From assembly GCA_033791545.1 (NCBI GenBank), contig JASJGL010000010.1, forward strand, positions 8,557 through 72,556: a stretch of 64,000 nucleotides of DNA, in the 5' to 3' direction. A program made the translations under genes and the position numbers. Numbering within the stretch: position 1 is the first letter of the stretch; the number at the start of each line of letters is the position of its first letter. This stretch comes from Antarcticimicrobium sp033791545. Its GTDB lineage: Bacteria > Pseudomonadota > Alphaproteobacteria > Rhodobacterales > Rhodobacteraceae. Shown here in pieces: positions 1 through 9,090 of this stretch. The notes under the pieces were generated by a model. That model had not been told where the DNA came from, ran no database searches, and worked only from the letters and a program-made list of their open reading frames with translations.

Positions 1-1291
1 AGATCGCCACATGCTCGGTCTCGATCCGGTTGGCCATGCCGCGCGTCATGCGGATGTCCAACGCCTTCATCTGATCGCGGGTCAGTTCGACGCCGCTGGC
101 GATCGCATTCTTGATCTGCGCCAGCATATCCGCCGCCATGCCATCCGGCACACCGTGCCTCAGCACCTCCATCGCCGCGTCGCCCTGCAATCCGGCCAGC
201 GAAACCAGACCGAAATCCATCACACTGATCACCGGATAGAAGATCGGGATCGTCAGCAGGATCATCGACAGGCTGTCCATCAGGCAGCCGAACACGAGGT
301 AGAAGATCAGGATCAACGTCAACACCAGCCAAGGCGAGAACCCCTGGCTGACCACAAAGTCGGCCAGTTCTTGCGGCACCTGGGTCAACGCCAGGAAGCC
401 GTTATAGAATCCCGCGCCCAGCACGATGAAAAAGATCATCGCAGTCGAGCGCGCGGTGACATAGAAACTGTCCACCAGCGTTACCCGGGTCAGCCCGCCA
501 TTGAGCAATGCAATCAGCCCGGTGCCCGCGGCCCCCACGGCCGCACCCTCGGTCGGCGTGAACCAGCCCAGATAGATGCCGCCCACCACCAGCGCAAAGA
601 CCAGCAACACCGGCCAGACCTGCAGCAGCGCGGCGAACCGCTCCACATAGGGCACACGCGGCCGGATGCCTGCCGATTCAGGATAGAGCCGGACATAGAC
701 CGAGATCGCGAGCACATAGCCCAGCGCCGCCAGCAAACCGGGAATAAAGGCCGCGAGAAACAGCTTGGCGATGTTCTGCTCGGTCAGGATGGCATAGATC
801 ACCAGCACCACAGAGGGCGGGATCAGGATGCCCAGCGTGCCGCCAGCGGCCAGCGTCGCGGTCGAAAACCCGCCAGCATAGCCATATTGCTTCAGCTCGG
901 GCAGCGCGACCCGGCCCATGGTGGCAGCGGTGGCCAGCGACGACCCGCAGATCGCGCCGAACCCGGCACAGGCGCCGATCGCGGCCATGGCAACGCCACC
1001 CTTGCGATGCCCCAACCAGCCCTCGGCCGCCTTGAACAGCGCGTTCGACATGCCACCCAGCGTCGCGAAATGCCCCATCAACAGGAACATCGGCACGATG
1101 GTCAGCGAATAACTGGAAAAGGTCGTATAAGTTTCGCTTTTCAACCGCGCAAAGGCGACCGTGGTGTCGCCGGTGACAATGATCAGTCCGACCAGCGCAA
1201 CGACGAACATGGCCAGCCCGATCGGCACCCGCAGAAAGATAAGGACCATCAGGGCAGGAAAGGACGCAATCCCGACTTCAAGCGTACTCAT
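1..1291 (-). CDS. dctM: TRAP transporter large permease (DctM), 3' end cut by window edge
   Basis: This is the large membrane subunit of a tripartite TRAP transporter, which drives sodium- or proton-coupled uptake of organic acids across the inner membrane. About 430 codons are visible from the ATG at 1291, which overlaps the dctQ stop as ATGA. The protein is a string of hydrophobic helices with family motifs such as GAICGSSLATAATMG near residue 90 and GILIPPSVVLVIYA near 150. Near the visible end there is a hydrophilic stretch (about residues 370-430) where ordinary DctM proteins go straight into the next helix, so this is the longer DctM subfamily. The stop lies outside the window. The substrate cannot be told from sequence. 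Confidence 0.93.
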   Translation of the reverse strand, partial: MSTLEVGIASFPALMVLIFLRVPIGLAMFVVALVGLIIVTGDTTVAFARLKSETYTTFSSYSLTIVPMFLLMGHFATLGGMSNALFKAAEGWLGHRKGGVAMAAIGACAGFGAICGSSLATAATMGRVALPELKQYGYAGGFSTATLAAGGTLGILIPPSVVLVIYAILTEQNIAKLFLAAFIPGLLAALGYVLAISVYVRLYPESAGIRPRVPYVERFAALLQVWPVLLVFALVVGGIYLGWFTPTEGAAVGAAGTGLIALLNGGLTRVTLVDSFYVTARSTAMIFFIVLGAGFYNGFLALTQVPQELADFVVSQGFSPWLVLTLILIFYLVFGCLMDSLSMILLTIPIFYPVISVMDFGLVSLAGLQGDAAMEVLRHGVPDGMAADMLAQIKNAIASGVELTRDQMKALDIRMTRGMANRIETEHVAI

Positions 1292-1872
1292 TGATCTGTC
1301 TCCACCCCGTCCCAGACGATTATGCGGCCGGTCAGGAATTCGGTCACCCGAACACTGGCCATGTAGGTTCCCACGATGGCTGACACCACGGCCCCGAACA
1401 GGCTGGCCGCATAGGCCCACCAGATCGGAAACTGCAACAGAAAGGAGGTCTCGCCATAGCCCTTTTTGGACAGCATCCCGTCGGCCAGTTTCCAGGCAAT
1501 CAGGATCAGCACCAGCGCAAAGATCACTTCGGTCACCATGCGCAGGAAACGGTTGACCCCGCGTGGCAGGATATTGGCCACGATATCGACCGAGGCATGA
1601 CCGGCAGTGATCTGACACAGCGGGATAAAGGCAAAGATGGCAAAGGCCACGCCGGCCTCGACCAGTTCGAAATCGCCATTGACCGGACCGACGCCAATGT
1701 CGATCAGCCAGTGCGCAAACCCGGGAATGATGCCCATAACGAAATCGCTGTGCAGAAAGCCGTTCAGGCTCCGCCCCAGAATGGATACGCAGGTCAACAG
1801 GATCAGTGCAGACAGGACGATGCCGCCCAATATCGCCATGAACCTGGACAGAGCGGTGAACAATGCGTGCAT
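1288..1872 (-). CDS. dctQ: TRAP transporter small permease (DctQ)
   Basis: This is the small four-helix membrane subunit that pairs with DctM. I chose the ATG at 1872 (194 aa) because GGGGAAGG lies just upstream; a longer reading from 1926 adds an unconvincing leader. It is longer than the usual ~165 aa because of a segment (roughly residues 38-62, containing GVGPVNGDFELVEAG) between the first two helices. This matches the insertion in its DctM partner and points to a co-evolved subfamily. It lies between dctP and dctM in one operon and overlaps dctM by 4 bases. Confidence 0.92.
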   Translation of the reverse strand: MHALFTALSRFMAILGGIVLSALILLTCVSILGRSLNGFLHSDFVMGIIPGFAHWLIDIGVGPVNGDFELVEAGVAFAIFAFIPLCQITAGHASVDIVANILPRGVNRFLRMVTEVIFALVLILIAWKLADGMLSKKGYGETSFLLQFPIWWAYAASLFGAVVSAIVGTYMASVRVTEFLTGRIIVWDGVETDQ

Positions 1873-1960
1873 GCCTTCCCCTTCGGCTTGCCAGTGGTCT
1901 GAATGAATGGGCCGCAGCGGCACCAAAACCGCTGCGGCCGGATCACGATACCGCCGAATG

Positions 1961-3004
1961 TTATTCGTACATCGGCGTGTATTTGGCGATCAAGGACTGC
2001 GCCTCGTCAAGCAGGGCCTGACCGTCGATGCCCTTGCTGTCCATGTCCTTGAGCCACGCATCATAGATCGGCTGTGACGCGGCACGCCAAACGGCGGTTT
2101 GCTCTTCGTCCAGCGTGATGATGTTGTTGCCCATGTCCACGGCCATCTGGCGCGCCGGACCATCGGAATCGGCTTGGGTGCCGCCCGCAAAGATCGAGAA
2201 TTCCAACCCCGAATTGTCGTCGACCACCTTTTTCAGGTCATCGGGCAGGCTGTCATACTTTTCCTTGTTCATCGCCAGAACGAAGGTCAGAACATACAGC
2301 GCGTTGCCAGTAAACTCGGTATGGTTCTCGACCAACTCCGGCACTTTCAGCGCGGTGGTCACCTCCCACGGGATGGTCGTACCGTCGATCACGCCCTTGG
2401 ACAGACCCTCGGGAATGGCCGGAACCGGCATGCCCACCGGGGTAGCGCCCAGTTCGGTCAGCAGTGCATTGACCGAGCGCGAGCCGCCGCGGATCTTCAT
2501 GCCCTGCAGGTCATCTGGGGTCTCGACCGGATCGGCCGAGTGGATCAGGCCGGGGCCATGAACCCAGGTGCCCAGAATGTGCACGTCCTTGAAATCAGTG
2601 TCTTTCCAGTGCTCTTCGAACATTTCCCAATAGGCCCGCGAAGTGGCGCGCGCATTGGTCATGATGAAGGGCAGTTCGAACACTTCGGTGCCAGGGAACC
2701 GGCCGGGGGTATAGCCCACAACCGTCCAGACCACATCGGCAACGCCGTCGATCGCCTGGTCCAGCAGTTCAGGCGGCTTGCCGCCAAGCTGCATCGAGGG
2801 ATACCGGTCAACCTTGATCCGACCGCCGGAGTCCTTCTCCACGTTGTCGGCCCAGACATCCAGAATCAGCTTCGGCACGTTTGCCTGCGCCGGCAGAAAC
2901 TGGTGTAGCTTCAGCGTCACCTCTTGCGCCATCGCCGCACTCGCCATCAGCGCGGCAACGGCAACGCCGCCCACCAAGCCCAGAACACTTCTCCGTTTGG
3001 TCAT
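1961..3004 (-). CDS. dctP: TRAP transporter substrate-binding protein (DctP)
   Basis: This is the periplasmic solute receptor of the TRAP system. The start at 3004 (347 aa) has the strong Shine-Dalgarno AAGGGAGGA; a longer frame to 3064 has none. The N-terminus is a signal peptide (MTKRRSV, hydrophobic core, then AMAQ). The mature part has the DctP fold features: an early KLHQFLP strand, LPFIMTN near residue 110, and the conserved MKIRGGS arginine segment near 170 that usually binds a substrate carboxylate. It is first gene of dctPQM, with two palindromic operator-like sites upstream. The substrate is unknown. Confidence 0.93.
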   Translation of the reverse strand: MTKRRSVLGLVGGVAVAALMASAAMAQEVTLKLHQFLPAQANVPKLILDVWADNVEKDSGGRIKVDRYPSMQLGGKPPELLDQAIDGVADVVWTVVGYTPGRFPGTEVFELPFIMTNARATSRAYWEMFEEHWKDTDFKDVHILGTWVHGPGLIHSADPVETPDDLQGMKIRGGSRSVNALLTELGATPVGMPVPAIPEGLSKGVIDGTTIPWEVTTALKVPELVENHTEFTGNALYVLTFVLAMNKEKYDSLPDDLKKVVDDNSGLEFSIFAGGTQADSDGPARQMAVDMGNNIITLDEEQTAVWRAASQPIYDAWLKDMDSKGIDGQALLDEAQSLIAKYTPMYE

Positions 3005-3031
3005 GTGATTCCTCCCTTTTGACCTTCTCTC

Positions 3032-3072
3032 GCAATATAATGCCGCACTCCCGCGACAATGCAATATATTGC
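3032..3072. promoter_or_regulatory. Tandem operator-like palindromes upstream of dctP
   Basis: GCAATATATTGC at 3061-3072 is a perfect 12-base palindrome. GCAATATAATGC at 3032-3043 matches it in 11 of 12 positions. The sites are 29 bases apart and 28-70 bases upstream of the dctP ATG, so a dimeric repressor bound here could block transcription. No regulator gene is next to this operon inside the window. A binding role is inferred from symmetry and placement only. Confidence 0.5.
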
Positions 3073-3314
3073 CTATTTTTTCGCCCTGTGCCTGCCTCCA
3101 ACACGCGAAAGAATATTACTCCAGGGCCGACAGGCCCTCTCACCTTGTCTAATGTAACGAAAATCTCGTGCAAATCAGGTTTCCGGTAACGCCTATTCGA
3201 ATTTGTTTGAGATCGCGAGTCTTTTTGCCCGCTTCTGGCGGTACGATCACGCGACTGATCGCCTGAGTCCGACCCTATCACACTGGGCCAGCCAGCCCAT
3301 CCCGCCAACAAGAA

Positions 3315-3340
3315 AACCGGCGCGAAGACCGCGCCGGTTT
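3315..3340 (-). terminator. Rho-independent terminator after livK
   Basis: Perfect 9-base arms (ACCGGCGCG and CGCGCCGGT) flank a five-base loop, extended by A-T pairs. On the minus strand the stem is followed by TTTTCTTGTT. It sits 28 bases past the livK stop and ends the transporter operon. Confidence 0.85.
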
Positions 3341-3367
3341 GGTTGTCTTAGCCCGTTCGCGCCGGTG

Positions 3368-4528
3368 TCACTGGCGGCTGAGCAGCTTCCATTGGCCGTT
3401 CTCAACAACCGAGATCACAACCTCATCGGCACCCTGGTGATCGTCGGGACCATAGGTGATCTGGGCATCGGCCAGTTCATCCGCATAATCGAGCGTCTCC
3501 ATCCCCTTGATGAAGCTCTCCTGCGTCAGATCAGGCCCCGCCGCTTCCAGCGCCCGGATCACCGTATCGGCTGCGGAATACCCCAGCATCGAGAACCCGC
3601 CAGCGTCCTCATTGTACTTGGCCTTATAGTCAGCCATGAACTTGGCCACCGCTGGCACATCGGCCCGCGAGTTCAGGTCGACCCAACCGGCCGCAGCATA
3701 GAGCCCGTCGGTCACGCCGCCGGGCACCGCTGCCACCACGCCCAGAAAGCCGGCCGAGGTGTTCAGGAACATCACGTCGGTCCAGCCCAGCTTCTTGGCA
3801 GTGCCAACCACCGTGATCGCCTGCCGCACCCCCAAAGCCAGCGTGATCAGATCGCAATCGGCGGCCTTCAGCTTGGTCAGAGAGCCGACGAAATCCAGCT
3901 CGTCAGGCTTGTGCGTGGTCTCCCCCGCAAAGGTCAACCCCAGCGTGCTGACGATATCTTTTGTGCTGTCGCCGATTTCCTTGCCGAAATCGGTGGGCAG
4001 ATACATCGAACAGATGTTCTTGGCGCCCTTCTCGGCGGCAAGGTATTTCACCCCCTCCTGCACCTGGTCCCAATAGCTGGAAAAGCCGACGAACTTGTTG
4101 TGCATCGGATCCTGCAACATGTCGCGCGCAGCCGTGAGCGGCCCGACATTCGGAATGCCCTTGGGATCAAGCAGCTTGAAGCCCGCCAGGTTCATCGGCG
4201 TGCCCAACGACAGCAGCATCCCGAACACCTTGTCGCGATTGAGCAGCTTGTTATAGCCCTGCATCGCGCGCGGAATCTGATAGCCGTTGTCCTCGACCAC
4301 GAAGCGGATCATGCGGCCATGCACACCGCCCGCCGCGTTCGCTTCGTCAAAGCGCAGGTTGGCGCCGCGCACTGCCGGTACGCCCACGGCGGCAAAAATG
4401 CCGCTGAGGTCATTGACCGAACCGAACACCACCTCATTCTCGCTTACACCCTGGGTCTCGGCGCCGGCGCTGCCGGCAAGACCGGCGGCAAACGCCGCAG
4501 CGGCCAGGGCCTTTGTCAGTTTCTTCAT
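3368..4528 (-). CDS. livK: Branched-chain amino acid/amide-type ABC transporter substrate-binding protein
   Basis: This is the periplasmic receptor (386 aa) of the HAAT class of ABC transporters. The start has GGGAGGAG upstream. The signal peptide runs MKKLTKALAAAAFAAGLAG to an AGAET cleavage region. The mature protein has the type I periplasmic binding fold (peripla_BP_6): GSVNDLSGIFAAVG near residue 35 and LRFDEANAAGGVHG near 62. It is last in an operon of liv permeases, ATPases and an acyl-CoA ligase, so its ligand may be a carboxylic acid that the ligase activates rather than an amino acid. That is inference from context. Confidence 0.9.
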   Translation of the reverse strand: MKKLTKALAAAAFAAGLAGSAGAETQGVSENEVVFGSVNDLSGIFAAVGVPAVRGANLRFDEANAAGGVHGRMIRFVVEDNGYQIPRAMQGYNKLLNRDKVFGMLLSLGTPMNLAGFKLLDPKGIPNVGPLTAARDMLQDPMHNKFVGFSSYWDQVQEGVKYLAAEKGAKNICSMYLPTDFGKEIGDSTKDIVSTLGLTFAGETTHKPDELDFVGSLTKLKAADCDLITLALGVRQAITVVGTAKKLGWTDVMFLNTSAGFLGVVAAVPGGVTDGLYAAAGWVDLNSRADVPAVAKFMADYKAKYNEDAGGFSMLGYSAADTVIRALEAAGPDLTQESFIKGMETLDYADELADAQITYGPDDHQGADEVVISVVENGQWKLLSRQ

Positions 4529-4566
4529 GATTCTCCTCCCAAAGAATTGTACGTTTCACATCTTGT

Positions 4567-6447
4567 TCAGTACATCTCGTCGATCAGCGCCTTATGTTTC
4601 TTTTCCACCAAGCTGCGCTTGAGCTTCATGGTTGCGGTCAGCTCCTCGTCCTCTGCCGTCAGAAGCACGTTGATCAGGCGAAAATCCTTGATCTGCTCCA
4701 CCCGCGCGAACTCCTTGTTGACTGCCTCGACCTCGCGGCCGATCAGGTCAATCACCTCCTGCGCGGCACAGAGAGATGCAAAATCACTGAACGGTATTTT
4801 CTGGTCCTGCGCAAACTTCTCGACGTTTTCCTGATCGATCATGACCAGACAGCTGAGGTATTTGCGCCGGTCCCCGATCACCACCGCGTCCGAGATATAG
4901 TGGCTGAATTTCAGCCGGCTTTCGATCTCGGCAGGGGTGATGTTCTTGCCGCCCGCTGTAATTATGATGTCCTTGAGCCGCCCGGTGATGGTCAAAAAGC
5001 CGTCGCCATCGACGCGCCCGACATCGCCGGTGCGCAGCCAGCCGTCCTCGGTAAAGGTTTCGGCGGTCTTTTCATTGTTGCGCCAGTAGCCTTGGAAATT
5101 GTTGAGGCCAAAGGTCTGGATTTCGCCATCCTCGGCGATGCGCACATGAAACCCCGGCACCGGCTTGCCCACGGTGCCAAGCTTGTTGTCACCGGGCAGG
5201 TTGACGGTGGCCAGCCCCGCGTTTTCGGTCATGCCATAGCCTTCGATCAGCTTTACCCCGATCGACCAGTACCATTTGATCAGCTCGGGCGAGATCGGCG
5301 CCGCGCCGGTCGCCCCGCGCCGCATCTTGTCCATGCCCAGCATCCGGCGCAGGTTGCGCAGCACCAGAAAGTCCCAAACCGTATAATATGCCGAAACCAA
5401 GGCTGGCGGCGTCTTTCTCGCCAACAGGTAATCGGCCCGCTTGGCCCCGGCCCTTTGCGCCAGATGAAACGCCAGACGCCCTGCCGGTGTGGCCTCCTGC
5501 GCCAGCACCAGCACCCGGGAATAGATCTTTTCCCACACCCGAGGCACGGCGGTGAAATGCGACGGAGAAACCTCCTGCAGGTTGTCGAACACGGTTTCCG
5601 GGCTTTCGGCGAAATTCACCGTCGCCCGCGCCGCCAGCGGGAAATAGACCGACACATCCCGCTCCAGGATATGGCAAAGCGGCAAGAAACAAAGCTGTTG
5701 ATCGGTGGGCAGCGTCGGCAGCGCATGCGCACCAGAAACCACGGCCCCGATGATGTTTTCCTGACTCAGCATCGCGCCCTTGGGCGCACCGGTGGTGCCC
5801 GAGGTATAGATCAACAGCCCGGTATCACCGGGTTGCACCTGTTCGATCTCAGCCTCGAAAAATCCCGGATTCTCGGCCTCGAACACGCGGCCGGTCTCGT
5901 ACAGCTCATCCAGAAACACGCATTTGTCGTGGCGCAGGTCGTGCAGCCCCTCTTGCTCCAGAATGATGACCTTGAGCACCTGCGGCGCGAGGTCTTCGAT
6001 CTCGAGAAACTTGTCGAGCTGCTCGTCGCCCTCGACGAACAGAAACCGGCTGTCGGAATCGCGCAGGATATATTCAAGCTGGCTGGCCGAGTCAGTGGTA
6101 TAGACCCCCGAGGCAATGCCGCCGACGCATTGGATGCCCATGTCGGCGTACAGCCATTCCTTGCGGTCTTCGGACAGGATCGAAACCACCTCGCCCCGCT
6201 TCAGCCCCAGCGCGCGCAGACCAAGCCCAAGCCATTTGGCGTGGTCCCAATAGTCGCGCCAGCTGTGCGATTGCCAGATGCCCAGGTCCTTTTCCCGGTG
6301 CGCGGTCTTGTTGCCCATCTCGGCACAGCGCCGGGCGAACAGTTTGACCACCGTGTCGCAGCCATCCACCAGCGCCGGGCGCGATCCCGGCACCGCGTTG
6401 AGCATGACGCCATTCACCTCGATCTGGTCGGTCGATTGCAGGTTCAT
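4567..6447 (-). CDS. AMP-dependent long-chain-type acyl-CoA ligase
   Basis: This adenylate-forming enzyme (626 aa) should activate a carboxylic acid with ATP and coenzyme A. The phosphate-binding motif IYTSGTTGAPKGAM is near residue 187, the YGMTE motif near 390, and the C-terminal hinge RLKDIIITAGGKNITP near 490. Size and layout match the long-chain fatty acid/FadD15-like branch. The start at 6447 has CCTGGAGGTGAGG upstream and begins only 5 bases after the livF stop; the longer frame to 6516 lies inside livF. Its place inside a liv operon suggests vectorial uptake and CoA-trapping of an aromatic or fatty acid. The exact substrate is unknown. Confidence 0.92.
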   Translation of the reverse strand: MNLQSTDQIEVNGVMLNAVPGSRPALVDGCDTVVKLFARRCAEMGNKTAHREKDLGIWQSHSWRDYWDHAKWLGLGLRALGLKRGEVVSILSEDRKEWLYADMGIQCVGGIASGVYTTDSASQLEYILRDSDSRFLFVEGDEQLDKFLEIEDLAPQVLKVIILEQEGLHDLRHDKCVFLDELYETGRVFEAENPGFFEAEIEQVQPGDTGLLIYTSGTTGAPKGAMLSQENIIGAVVSGAHALPTLPTDQQLCFLPLCHILERDVSVYFPLAARATVNFAESPETVFDNLQEVSPSHFTAVPRVWEKIYSRVLVLAQEATPAGRLAFHLAQRAGAKRADYLLARKTPPALVSAYYTVWDFLVLRNLRRMLGMDKMRRGATGAAPISPELIKWYWSIGVKLIEGYGMTENAGLATVNLPGDNKLGTVGKPVPGFHVRIAEDGEIQTFGLNNFQGYWRNNEKTAETFTEDGWLRTGDVGRVDGDGFLTITGRLKDIIITAGGKNITPAEIESRLKFSHYISDAVVIGDRRKYLSCLVMIDQENVEKFAQDQKIPFSDFASLCAAQEVIDLIGREVEAVNKEFARVEQIKDFRLINVLLTAEDEELTATMKLKRSLVEKKHKALIDEMY

Positions 6448-6451
6448 CGCC

Positions 6452-7225
6452 TCACCTCCAGGTCTTCTTGCGTTTCCAGCGTCGCTCGCCGCGCTGGCTC
6501 TGTTCCTGATGGCCAAGGTAGAACGCCTGAATGTCCTCGCTCTCCATCAGGCGATCGGCGGTGCCTTCCATCACGATCCGGCCGATCTCCATCACATAGC
6601 CCACATCCGCCAGATCCAGCGCCACCCGCGCGTTCTGTTCGACCAGCATCATGGTCACATGTTCGTCGCTGTTCAGCCGCCGCAGGATGGCAAAGATCTC
6701 CTGCACCAAAAGCGGGGACAGCCCGAGGCTGGGCTCGTCCAGCAGCATGATCTTGGGCCGCCGCATCAGGCCCCGCCCGATCGCCAACATCTGTTGTTGC
6801 CCGCCCGAAAGCGTCCCGGCCTCTTGCGTGCGCCGCTCGGCGAGGATCGGAAAATAGTCGAACACCATCTGGCGGTCGCGCTCGATCTCGGCGCGGTCAT
6901 TGCGGGTATAGGCACCAAGGCTCAGATTTTCGTCCACCGACAACAGCGGGAACACCTCGCGCCCCTCGGGCACATGGACGATCCCGCGATTGACGATCTG
7001 ATGCGGTTCCATCCCCTGAATCTCTTCGCCCTCGAACAGGATCTTGCCCTTTTCCGGCTCCATGATCCCCGAAATAGTCTTGAGCAGCGTGGACTTGCCC
7101 GCACCATTGGCGCCCAGCACGGTCACCACCTGCCCTTGCCCGACCTTCAGGCTGACGCCCCGGATCGCCATGATCGGACCATAGAAGCTTTCCAGATTCT
7201 TGATTTCCAAAACGGTCTGCCCCAT
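6452..7225 (-). CDS. livF: HAAT-type ABC transporter ATP-binding protein LivF
   Basis: This cytoplasmic ATPase (257 aa) is one of two that power the liv transporter. Walker A GANGAGKST is near residue 38, the ABC signature LSGGQQQM near 136 and Walker B IMLLDEPSLG near 155. The start ATG at 7225 overlaps the livG stop by one base (TGATG). The C-terminus has an arginine/lysine-rich tail past the usual LivF end. It is followed closely by the acyl-CoA ligase. Confidence 0.93.
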   Translation of the reverse strand: MGQTVLEIKNLESFYGPIMAIRGVSLKVGQGQVVTVLGANGAGKSTLLKTISGIMEPEKGKILFEGEEIQGMEPHQIVNRGIVHVPEGREVFPLLSVDENLSLGAYTRNDRAEIERDRQMVFDYFPILAERRTQEAGTLSGGQQQMLAIGRGLMRRPKIMLLDEPSLGLSPLLVQEIFAILRRLNSDEHVTMMLVEQNARVALDLADVGYVMEIGRIVMEGTADRLMESEDIQAFYLGHQEQSQRGERRWKRKKTWR

Positions 7226-7992
7226 CACACCGCCCCCGTGCCGAGATAGGCCGCGATCACCGCCGGGTCTGCCTGCACCTCGGCCGGGGTTCCTTCGGCA
7301 AGCTTGGCACCGTCGGCCAGCGCCAGCACCCGATCGGACACGCCCGAGACCAGCCCCATGTCATGTTCCACCATCAGGACCGTGATCCCCATCTGTTTGC
7401 GGATGTCATCAATCCACCAGCGCATGTCCTGCGTTTCCTCGACCGACAGGCCAGAGGCCGGTTCGTCCAGCAGCAGCAGCCGGGGATCAGCGGCCAGCGC
7501 GCGGCCCAGTTCCACCACCTTGCGCACACCATATGGCAGGCCCGCGATCATCTTGTTGCGATAGGGCTGCAGATCGAGGAAATCGATCACCCGCTCCACC
7601 GCCTCGCGATGCACGTGCTCTTCGCGCCGGACCCGGGGGGTAAAGAGCAGTTCTTCGATCATGTTGCTTTTGCGGTGGCGGTGACGGCCCACCAGCAGGT
7701 TTTGCAAAACCGTGGCATGATCGAACAGTTCGATATTCTGGAAGGTGCGCGCGATCCCCAGATCAGCCACCGCATCGGCGTGACGATCCAACAGGTTTTC
7801 CCCATCGAAGCTGATGCTGCCCGAATAGGGATCGTAGAACCGGGAAATCAGGTTGAACACGGTGGATTTTCCCGCCCCGTTCGGACCCACAATGGCATAG
7901 ACCTCGCCCTCTTCAACCGAAAAGCTCAGGTCGTTGACGGCCACCACGCCGCCGAATTTCAGCGTGGCGTTCTTGATCTCCAGCAGGCTCAT
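7225..7992 (-). CDS. livG: HAAT-type ABC transporter ATP-binding protein LivG
   Basis: This is the second ATPase (255 aa) of the liv transporter. Walker A GPNGAGKST spans residues 36-44 and Walker B RLLLLDEPASG lies near 165. The signature loop is the degenerate LPYGVRKVVELG form common in LivG. The start at 7992 overlaps the livM stop as ATGA. A much longer open frame reaching 8979 is only a shadow of livM and was not used. Confidence 0.93.
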   Translation of the reverse strand: MSLLEIKNATLKFGGVVAVNDLSFSVEEGEVYAIVGPNGAGKSTVFNLISRFYDPYSGSISFDGENLLDRHADAVADLGIARTFQNIELFDHATVLQNLLVGRHRHRKSNMIEELLFTPRVRREEHVHREAVERVIDFLDLQPYRNKMIAGLPYGVRKVVELGRALAADPRLLLLDEPASGLSVEETQDMRWWIDDIRKQMGITVLMVEHDMGLVSGVSDRVLALADGAKLAEGTPAEVQADPAVIAAYLGTGAV

Positions 7993-9086
7993 CTCAGACG
8001 CTCCGTCTTGAGGTAGCTTTTCTGACGTTTGAACATGTCCTTGCGGGCAAAGGGGAACAGCTCGAACCAAGTGCGAATCTTGAGCCAGCGACCATAGATG
8101 CCCATCGGCTCGAACATGATGAACAGGATAAGGATGGTGCCGAACACGCCGGTTTCCAGCCCCGGGATCGCGACGTTGTTGGCGCCCAACATACCGCCAA
8201 TGGTATCGCTCGCCATCGACAGCGCCTGCGGCAGAAAGGCGATGATGATCGCCCCGAAGAACGCCCCGTGGATCGACCCCAAGCCGCCGATCACGATCAT
8301 CATCAACAGGCTGATCGAGATCACGACCGAAAAGGTCTCGTTGTTGAAGGCCCCGGCATAGAACCCCATCAGCGCCCCGGCGAGCCCGGTGATCGCGCAG
8401 GACAGGCCAAAGGCCGCCGCCTTGGTAAAGGCGATATGCACGCCCATGGCGGTGGCAGAGACCTCGGAATCGCGCACCGCGGCAAAGGCCCGGCCCAGCG
8501 GCGCGCGCAACAGGTTGCGATAGGCCAGCGTGCACAGGATCGTCACCACAAGGACCAGCCAGTAGAACCGATCCGGCGTGGTCCAGCGTTCGATCTCGAG
8601 CCCGAAAATTGTGATGGTCGGGGCAAACTTGCCGCTGACCCCGTCGGTCCATGGCGCCAGCATCACGATGATGTCGTCGGCCAGAATCGACAGCGCCATG
8701 GTGGCGATGGCCAGATAAATGCCATGCAGCCGCACCGCCGGGATCGCGAACAGCGTGCCGAAGATCCCCGTGATTACCCCGGCCAGCGGAAAGGCCAGCA
8801 GAAACGGCACCCCGTGCTCCATCAGGATGATGCAGGAATAACAGCCAAGCGCCAGAAACGCCGCGTGCCCCAGGCTCGCCTGCCCGGTCTGCCCGGTCAG
8901 CAACATCAGCCCAAGCCCGGCGATCGCCCAGATCAGAACGTTGGTGACCTCGCCCAGAAAGAAATCGTCCAGCAGCCACGGCAGGATGACGGCCCCCGCC
9001 ACCAGCGCGGCATAGACGAAAAAGCTCCAGCGGTCAGGGAACAGACGGATGTCGTTCTCATAGGATGTCTTGAAATGTATGCGCAT
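7989..9086 (-). CDS. livM: HAAT-type ABC transporter permease LivM
   Basis: This is one of two inner-membrane channel subunits (365 aa) of the liv transporter. It has a hydrophilic N-terminus (MRIHFKTSYEND) and then about ten hydrophobic helices. The LivM/LivH family segment GLMLLTGQTGQASLGHAAF is near residue 55. The start at 9086 follows the livH stop by only 4 bases; the frame open to 9209 lies inside livH. Confidence 0.92.
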   Translation of the reverse strand: MRIHFKTSYENDIRLFPDRWSFFVYAALVAGAVILPWLLDDFFLGEVTNVLIWAIAGLGLMLLTGQTGQASLGHAAFLALGCYSCIILMEHGVPFLLAFPLAGVITGIFGTLFAIPAVRLHGIYLAIATMALSILADDIIVMLAPWTDGVSGKFAPTITIFGLEIERWTTPDRFYWLVLVVTILCTLAYRNLLRAPLGRAFAAVRDSEVSATAMGVHIAFTKAAAFGLSCAITGLAGALMGFYAGAFNNETFSVVISISLLMMIVIGGLGSIHGAFFGAIIIAFLPQALSMASDTIGGMLGANNVAIPGLETGVFGTILILFIMFEPMGIYGRWLKIRTWFELFPFARKDMFKRQKSYLKTERLR

Positions 9087-9090
9087 GGCG

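Larger units (their letters stand above)
3005..3367. other. Intergenic region: control region of dctPQM and terminator of livK
   Basis: No gene is supported in these 363 bases. The left part holds the dctP leader with two near-identical palindromes (listed separately). The middle contains two imperfect inverted arms, ATCTC-N3-CAAAT at 3163-3175 and ATTTG-N3-GAGAT at 3201-3213, of unknown meaning. The right end holds the terminator of the next operon. Open frames crossing this region read out of dctP and have no start signals. Confidence 0.6.

Noticed and set aside
11..1294. Long plus-strand frame opposite dctM
   Set aside because: It is rich in His, Arg and Gln with no domain, and dctM on the other strand is clear.
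2808..3311. A minus-strand gene upstream of dctP
   Set aside because: It overlaps dctP in another frame, crosses the palindromic operators and has no domain.
7225..8979. A LivG protein with a 330-residue N-terminal extension
   Set aside because: The extension is livM read in another frame; the LivG fold starts at 7992 with ATGA coupling to livM.
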